From: JAFEDN01 sp963697455
GTDB taxonomy: Bacteria > Pseudomonadota > Gammaproteobacteria > Coxiellales > Coxiellaceae
Direction of reading: 5' to 3'
Assembly: GCA_963697455.1 (NCBI GenBank)
Contig: CAVOOI010000032.1
Location: forward strand, 62,001 to 126,000
DNA: 64,000 bases
Shown here: positions 1 through 7,371 of the stretch, piece after piece
How positions within the stretch are numbered: position 1 is the first letter of the stretch
Layout of the letters: the number at the start of each line of letters is the position of its first letter
The notes under the pieces: generated by a model
Seen by the model: only the letters and a program-made list of their open reading frames with translations
Told to the model about the DNA's origin: nothing
The model's database searches: none
Translations under genes and position numbers: made by a program

Positions 1-801
1 ATGGCCATAAAGTGTGGGTTAACGCTGAAGGCATTATTCCATTTGCCGTTTCGTGGGACGCAAGGCTTGATAGAAAGTCTGGTGAAGATGTTGCATTTAA
101 ACGTCCCGATTCCCGACTATACACTGCTGTGTAAGCGTCAAGGCCAGTTAGTGGTAAACGTATCCCCACAGACAGCGAATGGGACTGAAGAACTTCATCT
201 ACTGATAGATAGCACGGGACTAACCGTGTTTGGAGAAGGAGAATGGAAGGTCAGGCAACATGGTTGGTGTAAGCATCGGCTGTGGAGGAAATTACATGTG
301 GCCTTTAATGGTAAAACACAGCAGATAGAGAATGTAGTGCTGACTGATTTAGGGATTCAAGATTGTGAAGGGGTCCCGATGCTTTTGGACGGGGTAAAAT
401 CGTCGATTGAATCGATCATTGGCGATGGAGCTTATGATCGATTTTCTTGCTATGAAGAGGGAGAACGGCGTCATTTTCGGCTGATCACACCGCCGCAAAA
501 GAATTCAAGAACTTCGAGGGAACGAAGGGTGAATAAAAAGAAAGCCAGCCCCGAAGCGGTAGAGAAACGAGATGCTGTTATCCAACGGTCACGTGAATTA
601 GGACGAGCCGCTTGGAAAGTAGAAACAGGCTACCATCGTCGTAGCTTAGCGGAAACGGGGATGTTCCGTATTAAACGCTTATTAGGCAATCGTTTGACGG
701 CGAAGACATTTGAACATCAAAAAGTCGAGGTGGCTATTTGGTGCCAAATTATTAATAAAATGACAGAGCTAGGCATGCCTGTCTCTGTCGCGATTAATTA
801 A
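1..801 (+). CDS. IS903-group transposase, 5' end cut by the window edge
   Basis: This is a DDE transposase that cuts and pastes its own element. The visible 266 residues are identical to residues 54-319 of the complete copy at 7472-8431. The DDE residues can be placed at LLIDSTGL (first D), IGDGAYD (second D) and RSLAETGMFRIKRLL (E), the spacing seen in IS903-type enzymes. The first 53 residues lie upstream of base 1, so the ATG at base 1 is an internal methionine and not the start. The reading frame is intact to the stop, so the enzyme is probably functional if the upstream part is. Confidence 0.93.
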   Translation: MAIKCGLTLKALFHLPFRGTQGLIESLVKMLHLNVPIPDYTLLCKRQGQLVVNVSPQTANGTEELHLLIDSTGLTVFGEGEWKVRQHGWCKHRLWRKLHVAFNGKTQQIENVVLTDLGIQDCEGVPMLLDGVKSSIESIIGDGAYDRFSCYEEGERRHFRLITPPQKNSRTSRERRVNKKKASPEAVEKRDAVIQRSRELGRAAWKVETGYHRRSLAETGMFRIKRLLGNRLTAKTFEHQKVEVAIWCQIINKMTELGMPVSVAIN

Positions 802-859
802 AAAGGTCAGACCCTTCAGAGGTGTGTTGTGCTGTAAAAATGAATTATTCAACAACGCC
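1..859 (+). mobile_element. IS903-group (IS5 family) insertion sequence, copy 1, left part outside the window
   Basis: Every base I compared matches the complete copy at 7372-8489; base 1 here corresponds to base 7631 there. The right terminal inverted repeat ends at 859 with ttattcaacaacgcc. The sequence that follows (860-868, ccttgaagg) is the expected 9-bp target duplication, whose left partner lies outside the window. The IS interrupts a family-A palindromic repeat whose remainder is at 860-890. Identity with copy 2 suggests recent transposition. Confidence 0.93.
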
Positions 860-890
860 CCTTGAAGGGGGGAAGGAATAATAGGTTCAG
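860..890. repeat. Family-A palindromic repeat, remnant right of IS copy 1
   Basis: The sequence after the IS (ccttgaagg, then ggggaaggaataataggttcag) matches the right arm of the family-A repeat at 61778-61934. Similarity continues weakly to about 899, where taagatactgaacc (read on the minus strand) matches the repeat edge with one mismatch. The stop codon of the neighbouring minus-strand gene (895-897) falls inside that stretch. The IS insertion point is the apex of the second GC-rich hairpin of the repeat. Confidence 0.75.
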
Positions 891-894
891 TATC

Positions 895-3399
895 TTATCG
901 AGAATTGCTGTTCGCAGTGATGGTAATAGAACTTATCGTCGGATAAGTTGTCATTGACCACCACATGATTGAAACTTGACCCTTACTGTCCGGTGCATAA
1001 GGCAACGGTGCAGAGAGCCCAAGAGGTTTGGCATTACAACCTAAATATTGATTATTATTGTTTATAGATCCTGAGCATTCCATCATATTAGTAGTATTAT
1101 CAGAAGCTGTCACCGCATACGACCCTCCCGGATTTAATGAGTTGACAACTAATGAGGTAATATAAGTGGGGCTATTTGCAAAACTAAAAAGATTGTTGCC
1201 ACCCACAGCGTTCACTTTTAGATTATTGCCGATCGTAATAAAATTGCTGGCCTTGATTTCCGATCCATTGTTGCCTACAGCAGCGCTTTTAATATTAAAT
1301 CCAATAGTATATTGAGTGTTTAGTCCGCTAATGGGGCCATTGACCGTTAATGAATTGCCATTTAATTTAATGCCCTCTCCATTTGCTTGAGTTTTGGAAT
1401 AATTATCGGTGTCAGTGAGCGAGTAAGTTAACTTGTCATCAGTCACTTTAATGCTATTACCAGTGCCGCCGGTGTACTGGACACAGGGATCTAAATTCAA
1501 TGGATAAATTTGATCATTGGCAGGTTGTATCGCTAGCAAAGGATTGCCGCCATTCACTTGACAAGCCGCACCGCTGGCCCAGGATAAAGTGATTTTATCG
1601 TCGGGTGTCACCATCACATTTAGTTTCTGCTGAGTGCCTGGAGTACCTTCGGGATCATTCGCATATTTCACTGCTAGAACAACAGACACCGCGGTATTGC
1701 TAATATCACCGGCGCTGAAAGCCCCATTGGCGTCTGCTTTCCTGACTAAATACCATATTCCCGAAGCATCAGTTTTGAGATCCCAGTTGGGATATGAACC
1801 CACCAAGGTAAATTGAACGCCTTGGGTTGGGGTGGGAGACAGATAACTATTTAAGTTGATTCCCGACAACATACTGGATTCATCGAATTGAATGCTGCCG
1901 TTAGTTTTGTTTTTATCCCATTGCGGTTCATTGTTAGGATCAAAATTAATGTTCAGTTCTAAATCCGCCTGAGCTTGGATGGGATTGGCCAAGCCGTTTT
2001 TATAACCTAATGCAGTCACAATGACATGATAGATGTTGGCCCCGCCGCTGGGTGTGGCTGAATTAGGAATAGGTCCAGTAGAATAAATGATGGCGTTATA
2101 AACCGAGCTGCCATCTGGTTTTACATCAATATTGAGCTGGCTTTGCGGACTGGTAGAGCTAGCGCCATCATTAGGAAGCGACAGTGAATAGACTACTTTA
2201 TCATACAAAGATGGATCAAAATTAAAAATTTGTTGAGTGTTAATGGGTTGGATCATCTGCCCGGTTTTCACATTCTGCGCTGGAGGATTCGTCGAGTTAA
2301 TCGCATATTGAACGGACTTTTCATCCTTGATCGCTAATACACGAGGTGCGCGAATAACCGGGGTTTGTACCCAAGCTCGCAATGAATTTAAACTATCATC
2401 GGGCGTTACCGCGTAACCTGTAGCGGGATAAGACAACATTAAACTCACACTGTTGCTATCAGGTTGTCCCGCTTGACCTTGAGAGTGCTGACCAGTAACC
2501 ACAGCTTCGATATGGGCCGGGAATAGTTGGCTAATTTTCACGCTGCTGTCGGTTTCTGCTGCGCTATTAGCAATATTGGCGCCCAACTTAGTGTGAGAGG
2601 TGATTAAAAATTCTAAACCTGCGGTATAAGCGATAGTAGTGTTATCTTGATCGTTTTCATACTCCGTATCATAAACTAGATGGCTATAACCGCCGCCCAA
2701 GGTAATTAACAGTGAGCGAAAAGGCGTCAGGGTTAAGTTAGACAGAATGGTTTCTTCGGTACCGCCTGCAATGCGTCTGAAGTTTAATTTAGCATCGTTA
2801 TCTTGATAATAAATAACGTTGGTGAGATCTTTACTATTGGCGTGAATGTAGTAACCGCTAAGATCGATACTATGGAATAGGGGGTTAGTCAATAAGTATT
2901 GGTAAGCGGCGCCGAAAGCATTTTGGTTAACCCACTGATTGACGGAGCCACTGGCATAATCAAAAGGCAGGTTTTGGGTCAAGTATTCATAAGTGATTTT
3001 AATTTGCTGACGAGGTGTGAAAGCATGGCCCAAGGTAATGTTGGCTCGCTGTTCATTGGCCCCATAACCTAACTGGAGATTAAGACCATTATCATAAAAC
3101 AATTGGACGTAGTTGATTTCCGGAATCCAGCCTAAAACGCTATCATAACGAGCGCCTAAACTGACGGGGCCGTAACTGACCCATCCTGGTCCATTAATCG
3201 GAATGGCTGCTGGAGTTTTTTCAGCAATGGCGGGGGGTTTATTTTTTTCAATACAGTCCATGACATTAGCAGAATCGGTGCAGGCGAACTGCGATTGAGT
3301 GTCATCATCGTCTGCTAAAGCAACAGTTAACGTACTCAAAATGCAAAAAATAAGCAATGATTTGAGCAGCTTGAATTTTATAAGCATTGAACTGGTCAT
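895..3399 (-). CDS. Exported outer-membrane beta-barrel protein with C-terminal beta-rich region, inverse-autotransporter-like
   Basis: The protein has 834 residues. Residues 1-29 form a Sec signal peptide (basic start, then LLIFCILSTLTVALA, cleaved before DDDD). Residues about 70-330 show alternating amphipathic strands typical of an outer-membrane barrel, for example GPVSLGARYDSVLGW, NLQLGYGANEQRANITLGHAF and IKITYEYLTQNL. This resembles the inverse-autotransporter (intimin/invasin) barrel. Residues about 350-834 are Ser/Thr/Asn-rich, probably tandem Ig/cadherin-like modules. Cysteine pairs near residues 610-640 and 780-795 could form disulfides outside the cell. The likely role is adhesion or invasion at the surface, but that is inference. 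An alternative start is the ATG four codons in. The gene is monocistronic, with its 3' end against a family-A repeat. It could instead be a plain porin-like protein with a long tail. Confidence 0.7.
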   Translation of the reverse strand: MTSSMLIKFKLLKSLLIFCILSTLTVALADDDDTQSQFACTDSANVMDCIEKNKPPAIAEKTPAAIPINGPGWVSYGPVSLGARYDSVLGWIPEINYVQLFYDNGLNLQLGYGANEQRANITLGHAFTPRQQIKITYEYLTQNLPFDYASGSVNQWVNQNAFGAAYQYLLTNPLFHSIDLSGYYIHANSKDLTNVIYYQDNDAKLNFRRIAGGTEETILSNLTLTPFRSLLITLGGGYSHLVYDTEYENDQDNTTIAYTAGLEFLITSHTKLGANIANSAAETDSSVKISQLFPAHIEAVVTGQHSQGQAGQPDSNSVSLMLSYPATGYAVTPDDSLNSLRAWVQTPVIRAPRVLAIKDEKSVQYAINSTNPPAQNVKTGQMIQPINTQQIFNFDPSLYDKVVYSLSLPNDGASSTSPQSQLNIDVKPDGSSVYNAIIYSTGPIPNSATPSGGANIYHVIVTALGYKNGLANPIQAQADLELNINFDPNNEPQWDKNKTNGSIQFDESSMLSGINLNSYLSPTPTQGVQFTLVGSYPNWDLKTDASGIWYLVRKADANGAFSAGDISNTAVSVVLAVKYANDPEGTPGTQQKLNVMVTPDDKITLSWASGAACQVNGGNPLLAIQPANDQIYPLNLDPCVQYTGGTGNSIKVTDDKLTYSLTDTDNYSKTQANGEGIKLNGNSLTVNGPISGLNTQYTIGFNIKSAAVGNNGSEIKASNFITIGNNLKVNAVGGNNLFSFANSPTYITSLVVNSLNPGGSYAVTASDNTTNMMECSGSINNNNQYLGCNAKPLGLSAPLPYAPDSKGQVSIMWWSMTTYPTISSITITANSNSR

Positions 3400-3517
3400 A
3401 ATTTATCCATTATTTATCAATTGGTTATGAAATAGCGATAAAGATAAACCTTAATTCTTAAGGAAATATTAAATCTGTAAAAAAAGTACGCTTCATTTTG
3501 GGGTCATCCAGAGAGAG

Positions 3518-3537
3518 GGGTGCAATTAATTGCACCC
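3518..3537. promoter_or_regulatory. Perfect 20-bp palindrome in the divergent intergenic region
   Basis: The sequence gggtgcaattaattgcaccc is its own reverse complement. It lies 118 bp upstream of the beta-barrel gene (minus strand) and 270 bp upstream of the PhoU-like gene (plus strand), outside the 184-bp transposon-like repeat at 3562-3745. It could be a dimeric regulator's operator or a hairpin. No T tract follows, so it does not look like a classical terminator. I recognise no regulator for it. Confidence 0.5.
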
Positions 3538-3561
3538 GAAACAGGAGGGATCTTGTCAGGA

Positions 3562-3745
3562 CAATGCCATTAAGTTAAGAATGCAGGCGTACTATTCCCT
3601 CCCCTTTCCAAGGGGAGGGTTAGGGTGGGGATGGTTAAAACAATAAAAATTCCATAGAAAACATATTGTTAAATACCCCCATCCTAACCTTCCCCCTGGA
3701 AGGGGGAAGGAACTGTGGATTTTATTTCTTAACTTAATGGCATTG
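3562..3745. repeat. Family-A palindromic repeat (MITE-like), intact copy with target duplication
   Basis: The ends are perfect 20-bp inverted repeats: caatgccattaagttaagaa at 3562-3581 and its complement at 3726-3745. The element is flanked by a perfect direct repeat tcttgtcagga (3551-3561 and 3746-3756). If two more bases are counted in the inverted repeat, the direct repeat shortens to 7 bp. Inside are two GC-rich hairpins: 3597-3619 (10-bp stem, loop tcc) and 3688-3710 (10-bp stem, loop gga). Flanking purine- and pyrimidine-rich tracts can pair with each other. There is no coding capacity. Together with the palindrome at 3518 this accounts for most of the 407-bp gap 3400-3806. Confidence 0.88.
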
Positions 3746-3806
3746 TCTTGTCAGGATGAGGTCAAGTCGGTAAACTACCGGCTACACAGTCAACTAGGGG
3801 TTATTC

Positions 3807-4433
3807 GTGTTAAAAAAGCTATTACCGAAACAAGATAATTTTTTCGAGCTTTTTGAACAAGCTGCTTATCAACTCGAAAGCGCTACCGAACATTTTGTGC
3901 AACTAGTCCAAGATTTACCTCGTGCTACTGAATACGCCAAGCTGATTGCTGAGCATGAAGCCACTGCGGATAATTATGCCCGCGCCACCTTCGATTTGTT
4001 ACATAAAGCGTTTATCACGCCCTTTGATCGTCACGATATTCATCGGTTAACGCGTAAATTGGACGATATTCTCGATATTATCAATCGCACTACCCGCCGG
4101 GTGGTTTTATATCAGTTTAAATTATTGCCACTGGGAATTGTTCAGATCGCTGAACTGGCGCTACAAGCTGTGCGGGCGGTGAAAAGAGCGTTGAGTCAAA
4201 TTAGAAATTTAAAGAATGCCCCCGGTATCATTCAACTGTGTAATGAGATCAGCGAATTTGACAGCCGCGCCGAGCAAATTATGCTTGAAGGCGTAGATAA
4301 ATTATTTACTGAAGAACAAGATTTTAAATATTTGCTTAAAGCCAAAGAAATTTTTGACTACAGCACTGATATCCTCCAAGAATGTCATGATTTAGCCGAT
4401 ATTATTAAAGGTATTGTGTTGGAGTACTCCTAA
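3807..4433 (+). CDS. PhoU-like DUF47 protein, Pit accessory protein
   Basis: This 208-residue, almost wholly helical protein belongs to the DUF47/TIGR00153 family, a PhoU relative. The start is GTG with AGGGG six bases upstream. Acidic/aromatic repeats such as HEATADNYARATFDLLHKAF and LTRKLDDILDIINRTTRR are typical of the metal-binding helical bundles of PhoU-like proteins. Its gene directly precedes a Pit phosphate transporter, the usual arrangement in which the DUF47 protein modulates low-affinity phosphate (metal-phosphate) uptake from the cytoplasmic side. It appears to be the first gene of an operon that continues into pit and minCDE. Confidence 0.88.
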   Translation: MLKKLLPKQDNFFELFEQAAYQLESATEHFVQLVQDLPRATEYAKLIAEHEATADNYARATFDLLHKAFITPFDRHDIHRLTRKLDDILDIINRTTRRVVLYQFKLLPLGIVQIAELALQAVRAVKRALSQIRNLKNAPGIIQLCNEISEFDSRAEQIMLEGVDKLFTEEQDFKYLLKAKEIFDYSTDILQECHDLADIIKGIVLEYS

Positions 4434-4452
4434 TGTCAATCAGGTACTTATC

Positions 4453-5457
4453 ATGAGTAATGAAATATTACTGATTAGCTGCTTGGTTGGATTGGCGCTT
4501 ATCTTTGACTTTCTAAATGGTTTCCATGATTCTGCTAATTCCATTGCTACTATTGTTTCTACCCGCACTTTAAAACCGCATTGGGCGGTGATTTGGGCGG
4601 CTTTTTTTAATTTTATCGCTTTTTTATTTTTTAAATTACACGTTGCAGATACCATGGGCACTGGCTTGATTGACCCGTCGATTGTAGATAAGCAGCTTAT
4701 TTTTACTACTTTGTGCGGGGCCATATTTTGGAATGTATTGACTTGGTATTACGGAATTCCTTCAAGTTCCTCACATGCTTTGATCGGAGCTTTAGTAGGG
4801 GCCAGCATCGCTAAAGCCGGTTTCCATTCTATTCAAATAGCTGGAATCAGCAAAGTCGTCGCTTCAATTTTCTTTTCACCGATGCTAGGATTTATTTTGG
4901 GATTAGTGTTAATGTACTCCGTCACCATGATCTTTTTCCATTTTACTCGCGCTAAAGTGGATCGATGGTTTCAAAGAGTGCAGTTTTTTTCTTCGGCGTT
5001 AATGAGTCTCGGACATGGCGGGAACGACGCTCAAAAAACCATGGGTATTATCGCTATTTTATTGTTCTCTTCGCATTTATTAGGGCCGACATTTTATGTG
5101 CCAATTTGGGTCATTATTACTTGTAACTTTGTAATGGCGCTGGGGACTTTATTAGGAGGATGGCGAATTGTAAAAACCATGGGCATGAGAATCACCAAAC
5201 TGAAGCCGGTCCATGGAAGTTGCGCGGAATTTGCTGGAGCAATTACATTATTTATCGCTACTCATTTAGGTATTCCGGTATCGACTACTCACACTATCGC
5301 CGGAGCCATTTTCGGCGTAGGGTCGAGTAACAGAGCTTCAGCGGTACGGTGGGGGATTGCTCAACGTATGGTGTTGGCTTGGGTAATTACCTTACCGGCG
5401 GCGGCGCTGTTTTCTGGTGGCCTATGGCTTATAATTCATTGGATGCAAAAATTCTAA
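4453..5457 (+). CDS. pit: Low-affinity inorganic phosphate transporter, PiT family
   Basis: The protein has 334 residues from the ATG at 4453, about ten membrane segments, and takes up phosphate as a metal-phosphate complex with H+ (or Na+). Both PiT signatures are visible: GFHDSANS near residue 23 in the N half, and SLGHGGNDAQKTMGI near residue 185. A third internal repeat echo is GIPVSTTHTIAGAIFG near the C-terminus. An in-frame start at 4414 exists but overlaps the DUF47 gene and adds a non-hydrophobic leader, so 4453 is preferred. It begins 19 bp after the DUF47 stop and ends 10 bp before minC, so co-transcription is likely. Confidence 0.93.
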   Translation: MSNEILLISCLVGLALIFDFLNGFHDSANSIATIVSTRTLKPHWAVIWAAFFNFIAFLFFKLHVADTMGTGLIDPSIVDKQLIFTTLCGAIFWNVLTWYYGIPSSSSHALIGALVGASIAKAGFHSIQIAGISKVVASIFFSPMLGFILGLVLMYSVTMIFFHFTRAKVDRWFQRVQFFSSALMSLGHGGNDAQKTMGIIAILLFSSHLLGPTFYVPIWVIITCNFVMALGTLLGGWRIVKTMGMRITKLKPVHGSCAEFAGAITLFIATHLGIPVSTTHTIAGAIFGVGSSNRASAVRWGIAQRMVLAWVITLPAAALFSGGLWLIIHWMQKF

Positions 5458-5467
5458 GGAGCATTGC

Positions 5468-6199
5468 TTGACTCAAAAGAGCGAAGAAGCTTTTAAGTTA
5501 AAAGCCAATTTTTTACCGGTTACAGTTATCAAATTTTTGCGTTGCGATCAGCGTAGCGTTACGCAGCAGCTTAAAGAAATTCATCGTTCAGCGCCGAACT
5601 ATTTTCATCAATCGCCGGTAATTATAGATGTCACTCAAGTCAAACGTCCGGCTAAAGGTTTGGACATTGATAAATTATCGCAATTATTGCGAGAATATCA
5701 GCTAATACCTGTCGGTATTCAGGGATTGTACCCCCAAGAAGAAGGTGATGCGCATGAATTAGGTTTGGCATTGTGGCATAACCAGTCTGACCAGCCTGCT
5801 CAAAAAGAAATTCCCGTCATTTCGTCTGTTGCCGTATCACCCAAACGGCTCAATACCGTTATTACCAAACCAGTTCGTTCCGGGATGAGAGTCTATGCCA
5901 AAGAAAGCAATTTAGTGCTTTTAGCACCGGTTAGTTCGGGGGCCGAGTGCATTGCAGATGGGGATATTTTCTGTTACGCTCCTGTAAGGGGCAGAATTTT
6001 AGCCGGGGCCAGCGGCGACGATCAAGCGCAGATTTTTTGCCAATCGATTGACGCCGAACTCATCAGTATTTCCGGTTATTATTTGCTGTATGACGAATGT
6101 CCGGAAGAAAAAACTGGATATTTTCAGATTTTTTTAAAAGACAATAAGATTCAAATTAGCAATTTTTTATTAGAAAGGAGTGTGACGTGTCAAAAATAA
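5468..6199 (+). CDS. minC: Septum-site determining protein MinC
   Basis: MinC blocks FtsZ ring assembly away from midcell, working with MinD at the membrane. The protein has 243 residues. The N-terminal FtsZ-antagonist domain covers about 1-105 and a proline-rich linker follows. The beta-helical MinC_C domain starts near residue 135, with the conserved pattern RSGMRVYA, GDIFCYAPVRGRILAGA and AQIFCQSIDAELISISGYY. The start is TTG with AAGGAG six bases upstream. It starts 10 bp after pit and its last 13 bases overlap minD, so translation is probably coupled. Confidence 0.95.
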   Translation: MTQKSEEAFKLKANFLPVTVIKFLRCDQRSVTQQLKEIHRSAPNYFHQSPVIIDVTQVKRPAKGLDIDKLSQLLREYQLIPVGIQGLYPQEEGDAHELGLALWHNQSDQPAQKEIPVISSVAVSPKRLNTVITKPVRSGMRVYAKESNLVLLAPVSSGAECIADGDIFCYAPVRGRILAGASGDDQAQIFCQSIDAELISISGYYLLYDECPEEKTGYFQIFLKDNKIQISNFLLERSVTCQK

Positions 6200-7011
6200 T
6201 TGTCGTAACATCCGGAAAGGGTGGGGTGGGGAAGACGACTACTAGCGCTTCATTTGCAATGGGCCTTGCTAATGCCGGCTATAAAACCGTAGTAATCGAT
6301 TTTGATATCGGTTTACGCAACCTCGATTTAGTAATGGGTTGTGAACGCCGAGTCATCTATGACGTTGCCAGTATCATTCATCATGAGGCAACGGTTAAGC
6401 AAGCCTTGATCAAAGATAAAACCAATCCTAATTTATGTATTTTAGCGGCTTCGCAAACGCGGGATAAAAATATTCTCACTATTGAGGCTGTCGAAGCCAT
6501 TATGAATGAATTGCGCCAATTATTCGATTATATTATTTGTGATTCGCCCGCGGGTATTGAGCAGGGAGCGCTGATGGCGATGTATTTTGCGGACAGCGCC
6601 ATAGTCGTGAGTAATCCAGAAGTTTCTTCGGTGCGAGATGCCGATCGTATTTTAGGATTTTTAGATAGTAAAACTTTGTTAGCTATTCAAGGAAAAGAAG
6701 TTGAAAAGCATTTGGTGGTGACTCGATATGCCCATAAGCGTGTCTCCAGTGGCGACATGATGTCGCTAGAGGACATTAAAGATTTATTAGGCATTCCTTT
6801 ACTAGGGTTAATCAGTGAATGTCCTTCGGTACTGAAAGCTTCCAACATCGGCGAGCCAGTGATTCTGGATAAAAAGAGCAAAGCAGGACAAGATTACGAG
6901 CAAATTGTGCGGCGTTTTCTTGGTAAATCCGGAGCTGCTGAAAATGCCGCTAAAAAACCGTTATCTTTGTTACAAAGATTGTTTAAAAACAACAAGGAGC
7001 TCGTAGCATGA
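6187..7011 (+). CDS. minD: Septum-site determining protein MinD (ATPase)
   Basis: MinD is the membrane-associated ATPase that recruits MinC and is driven off by MinE, giving pole-to-pole oscillation. The protein has 274 residues. The deviant Walker A motif SGKGGVGKTTT is at residues 9-19, and DFDIGLRNLDLVMG marks the dimer and switch region. The C-terminal amphipathic membrane-targeting helix is near SLLQRLFKNNKE. The start is GTG, with AAGGAG at 6175-6180. It overlaps minC by 13 bp and minE by 4 bp (atga). Confidence 0.97.
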   Translation: MSKIIVVTSGKGGVGKTTTSASFAMGLANAGYKTVVIDFDIGLRNLDLVMGCERRVIYDVASIIHHEATVKQALIKDKTNPNLCILAASQTRDKNILTIEAVEAIMNELRQLFDYIICDSPAGIEQGALMAMYFADSAIVVSNPEVSSVRDADRILGFLDSKTLLAIQGKEVEKHLVVTRYAHKRVSSGDMMSLEDIKDLLGIPLLGLISECPSVLKASNIGEPVILDKKSKAGQDYEQIVRRFLGKSGAAENAAKKPLSLLQRLFKNNKELVA

Positions 7012-7280
7012 AATGGATTAACAACATCCTAGGCAGCCGTTCAGCCCACACTGCTAAAGACCGCTTGAAAATCGTGATTGCCCAAGAACGTTCCGCAAAA
7101 GGCCAGCCGGATTTCTTACCTTTATTGCATAAAGAAATTCTGGCCGTCATTGAAAAATATATGCGCATCAGCTCCGATATGGTTGAAGTTGATTTCAGCC
7201 AGCAGGACAAGAGCGCTGTCCTTAAGCTTAACGTTATTTTACCTGACAACAGCAACAAAAGCACTCGTATCACGTCTTGA
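7008..7280 (+). CDS. minE: Cell division topological specificity factor MinE
   Basis: MinE stimulates MinD ATPase and confines MinCD inhibition to the poles. The protein has 90 residues, the usual length. The N-terminal helix and anti-MinCD region contains AKDRLKIVIAQERSA. The topological-specificity domain follows, with FLPLLHKEILAVIEKYM and a final beta strand AVLKLNVILPD. It overlaps minD by 4 bp. The stop codon at 7278-7280 lies exactly where similarity to the family-A repeat begins (tgaacctattattcc), so the last residues may have been reset by that repeat. Confidence 0.96.
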   Translation: MKWINNILGSRSAHTAKDRLKIVIAQERSAKGQPDFLPLLHKEILAVIEKYMRISSDMVEVDFSQQDKSAVLKLNVILPDNSNKSTRITS

Positions 7281-7371
7281 ACCTATTATTCCTTCCCCCT
7301 TCAAGGGGGAAGGTTAGGATGGGGGTAGTTGGTAATAAACCATCCCCACCCTAACCCTCCCCTTGGAAAGG

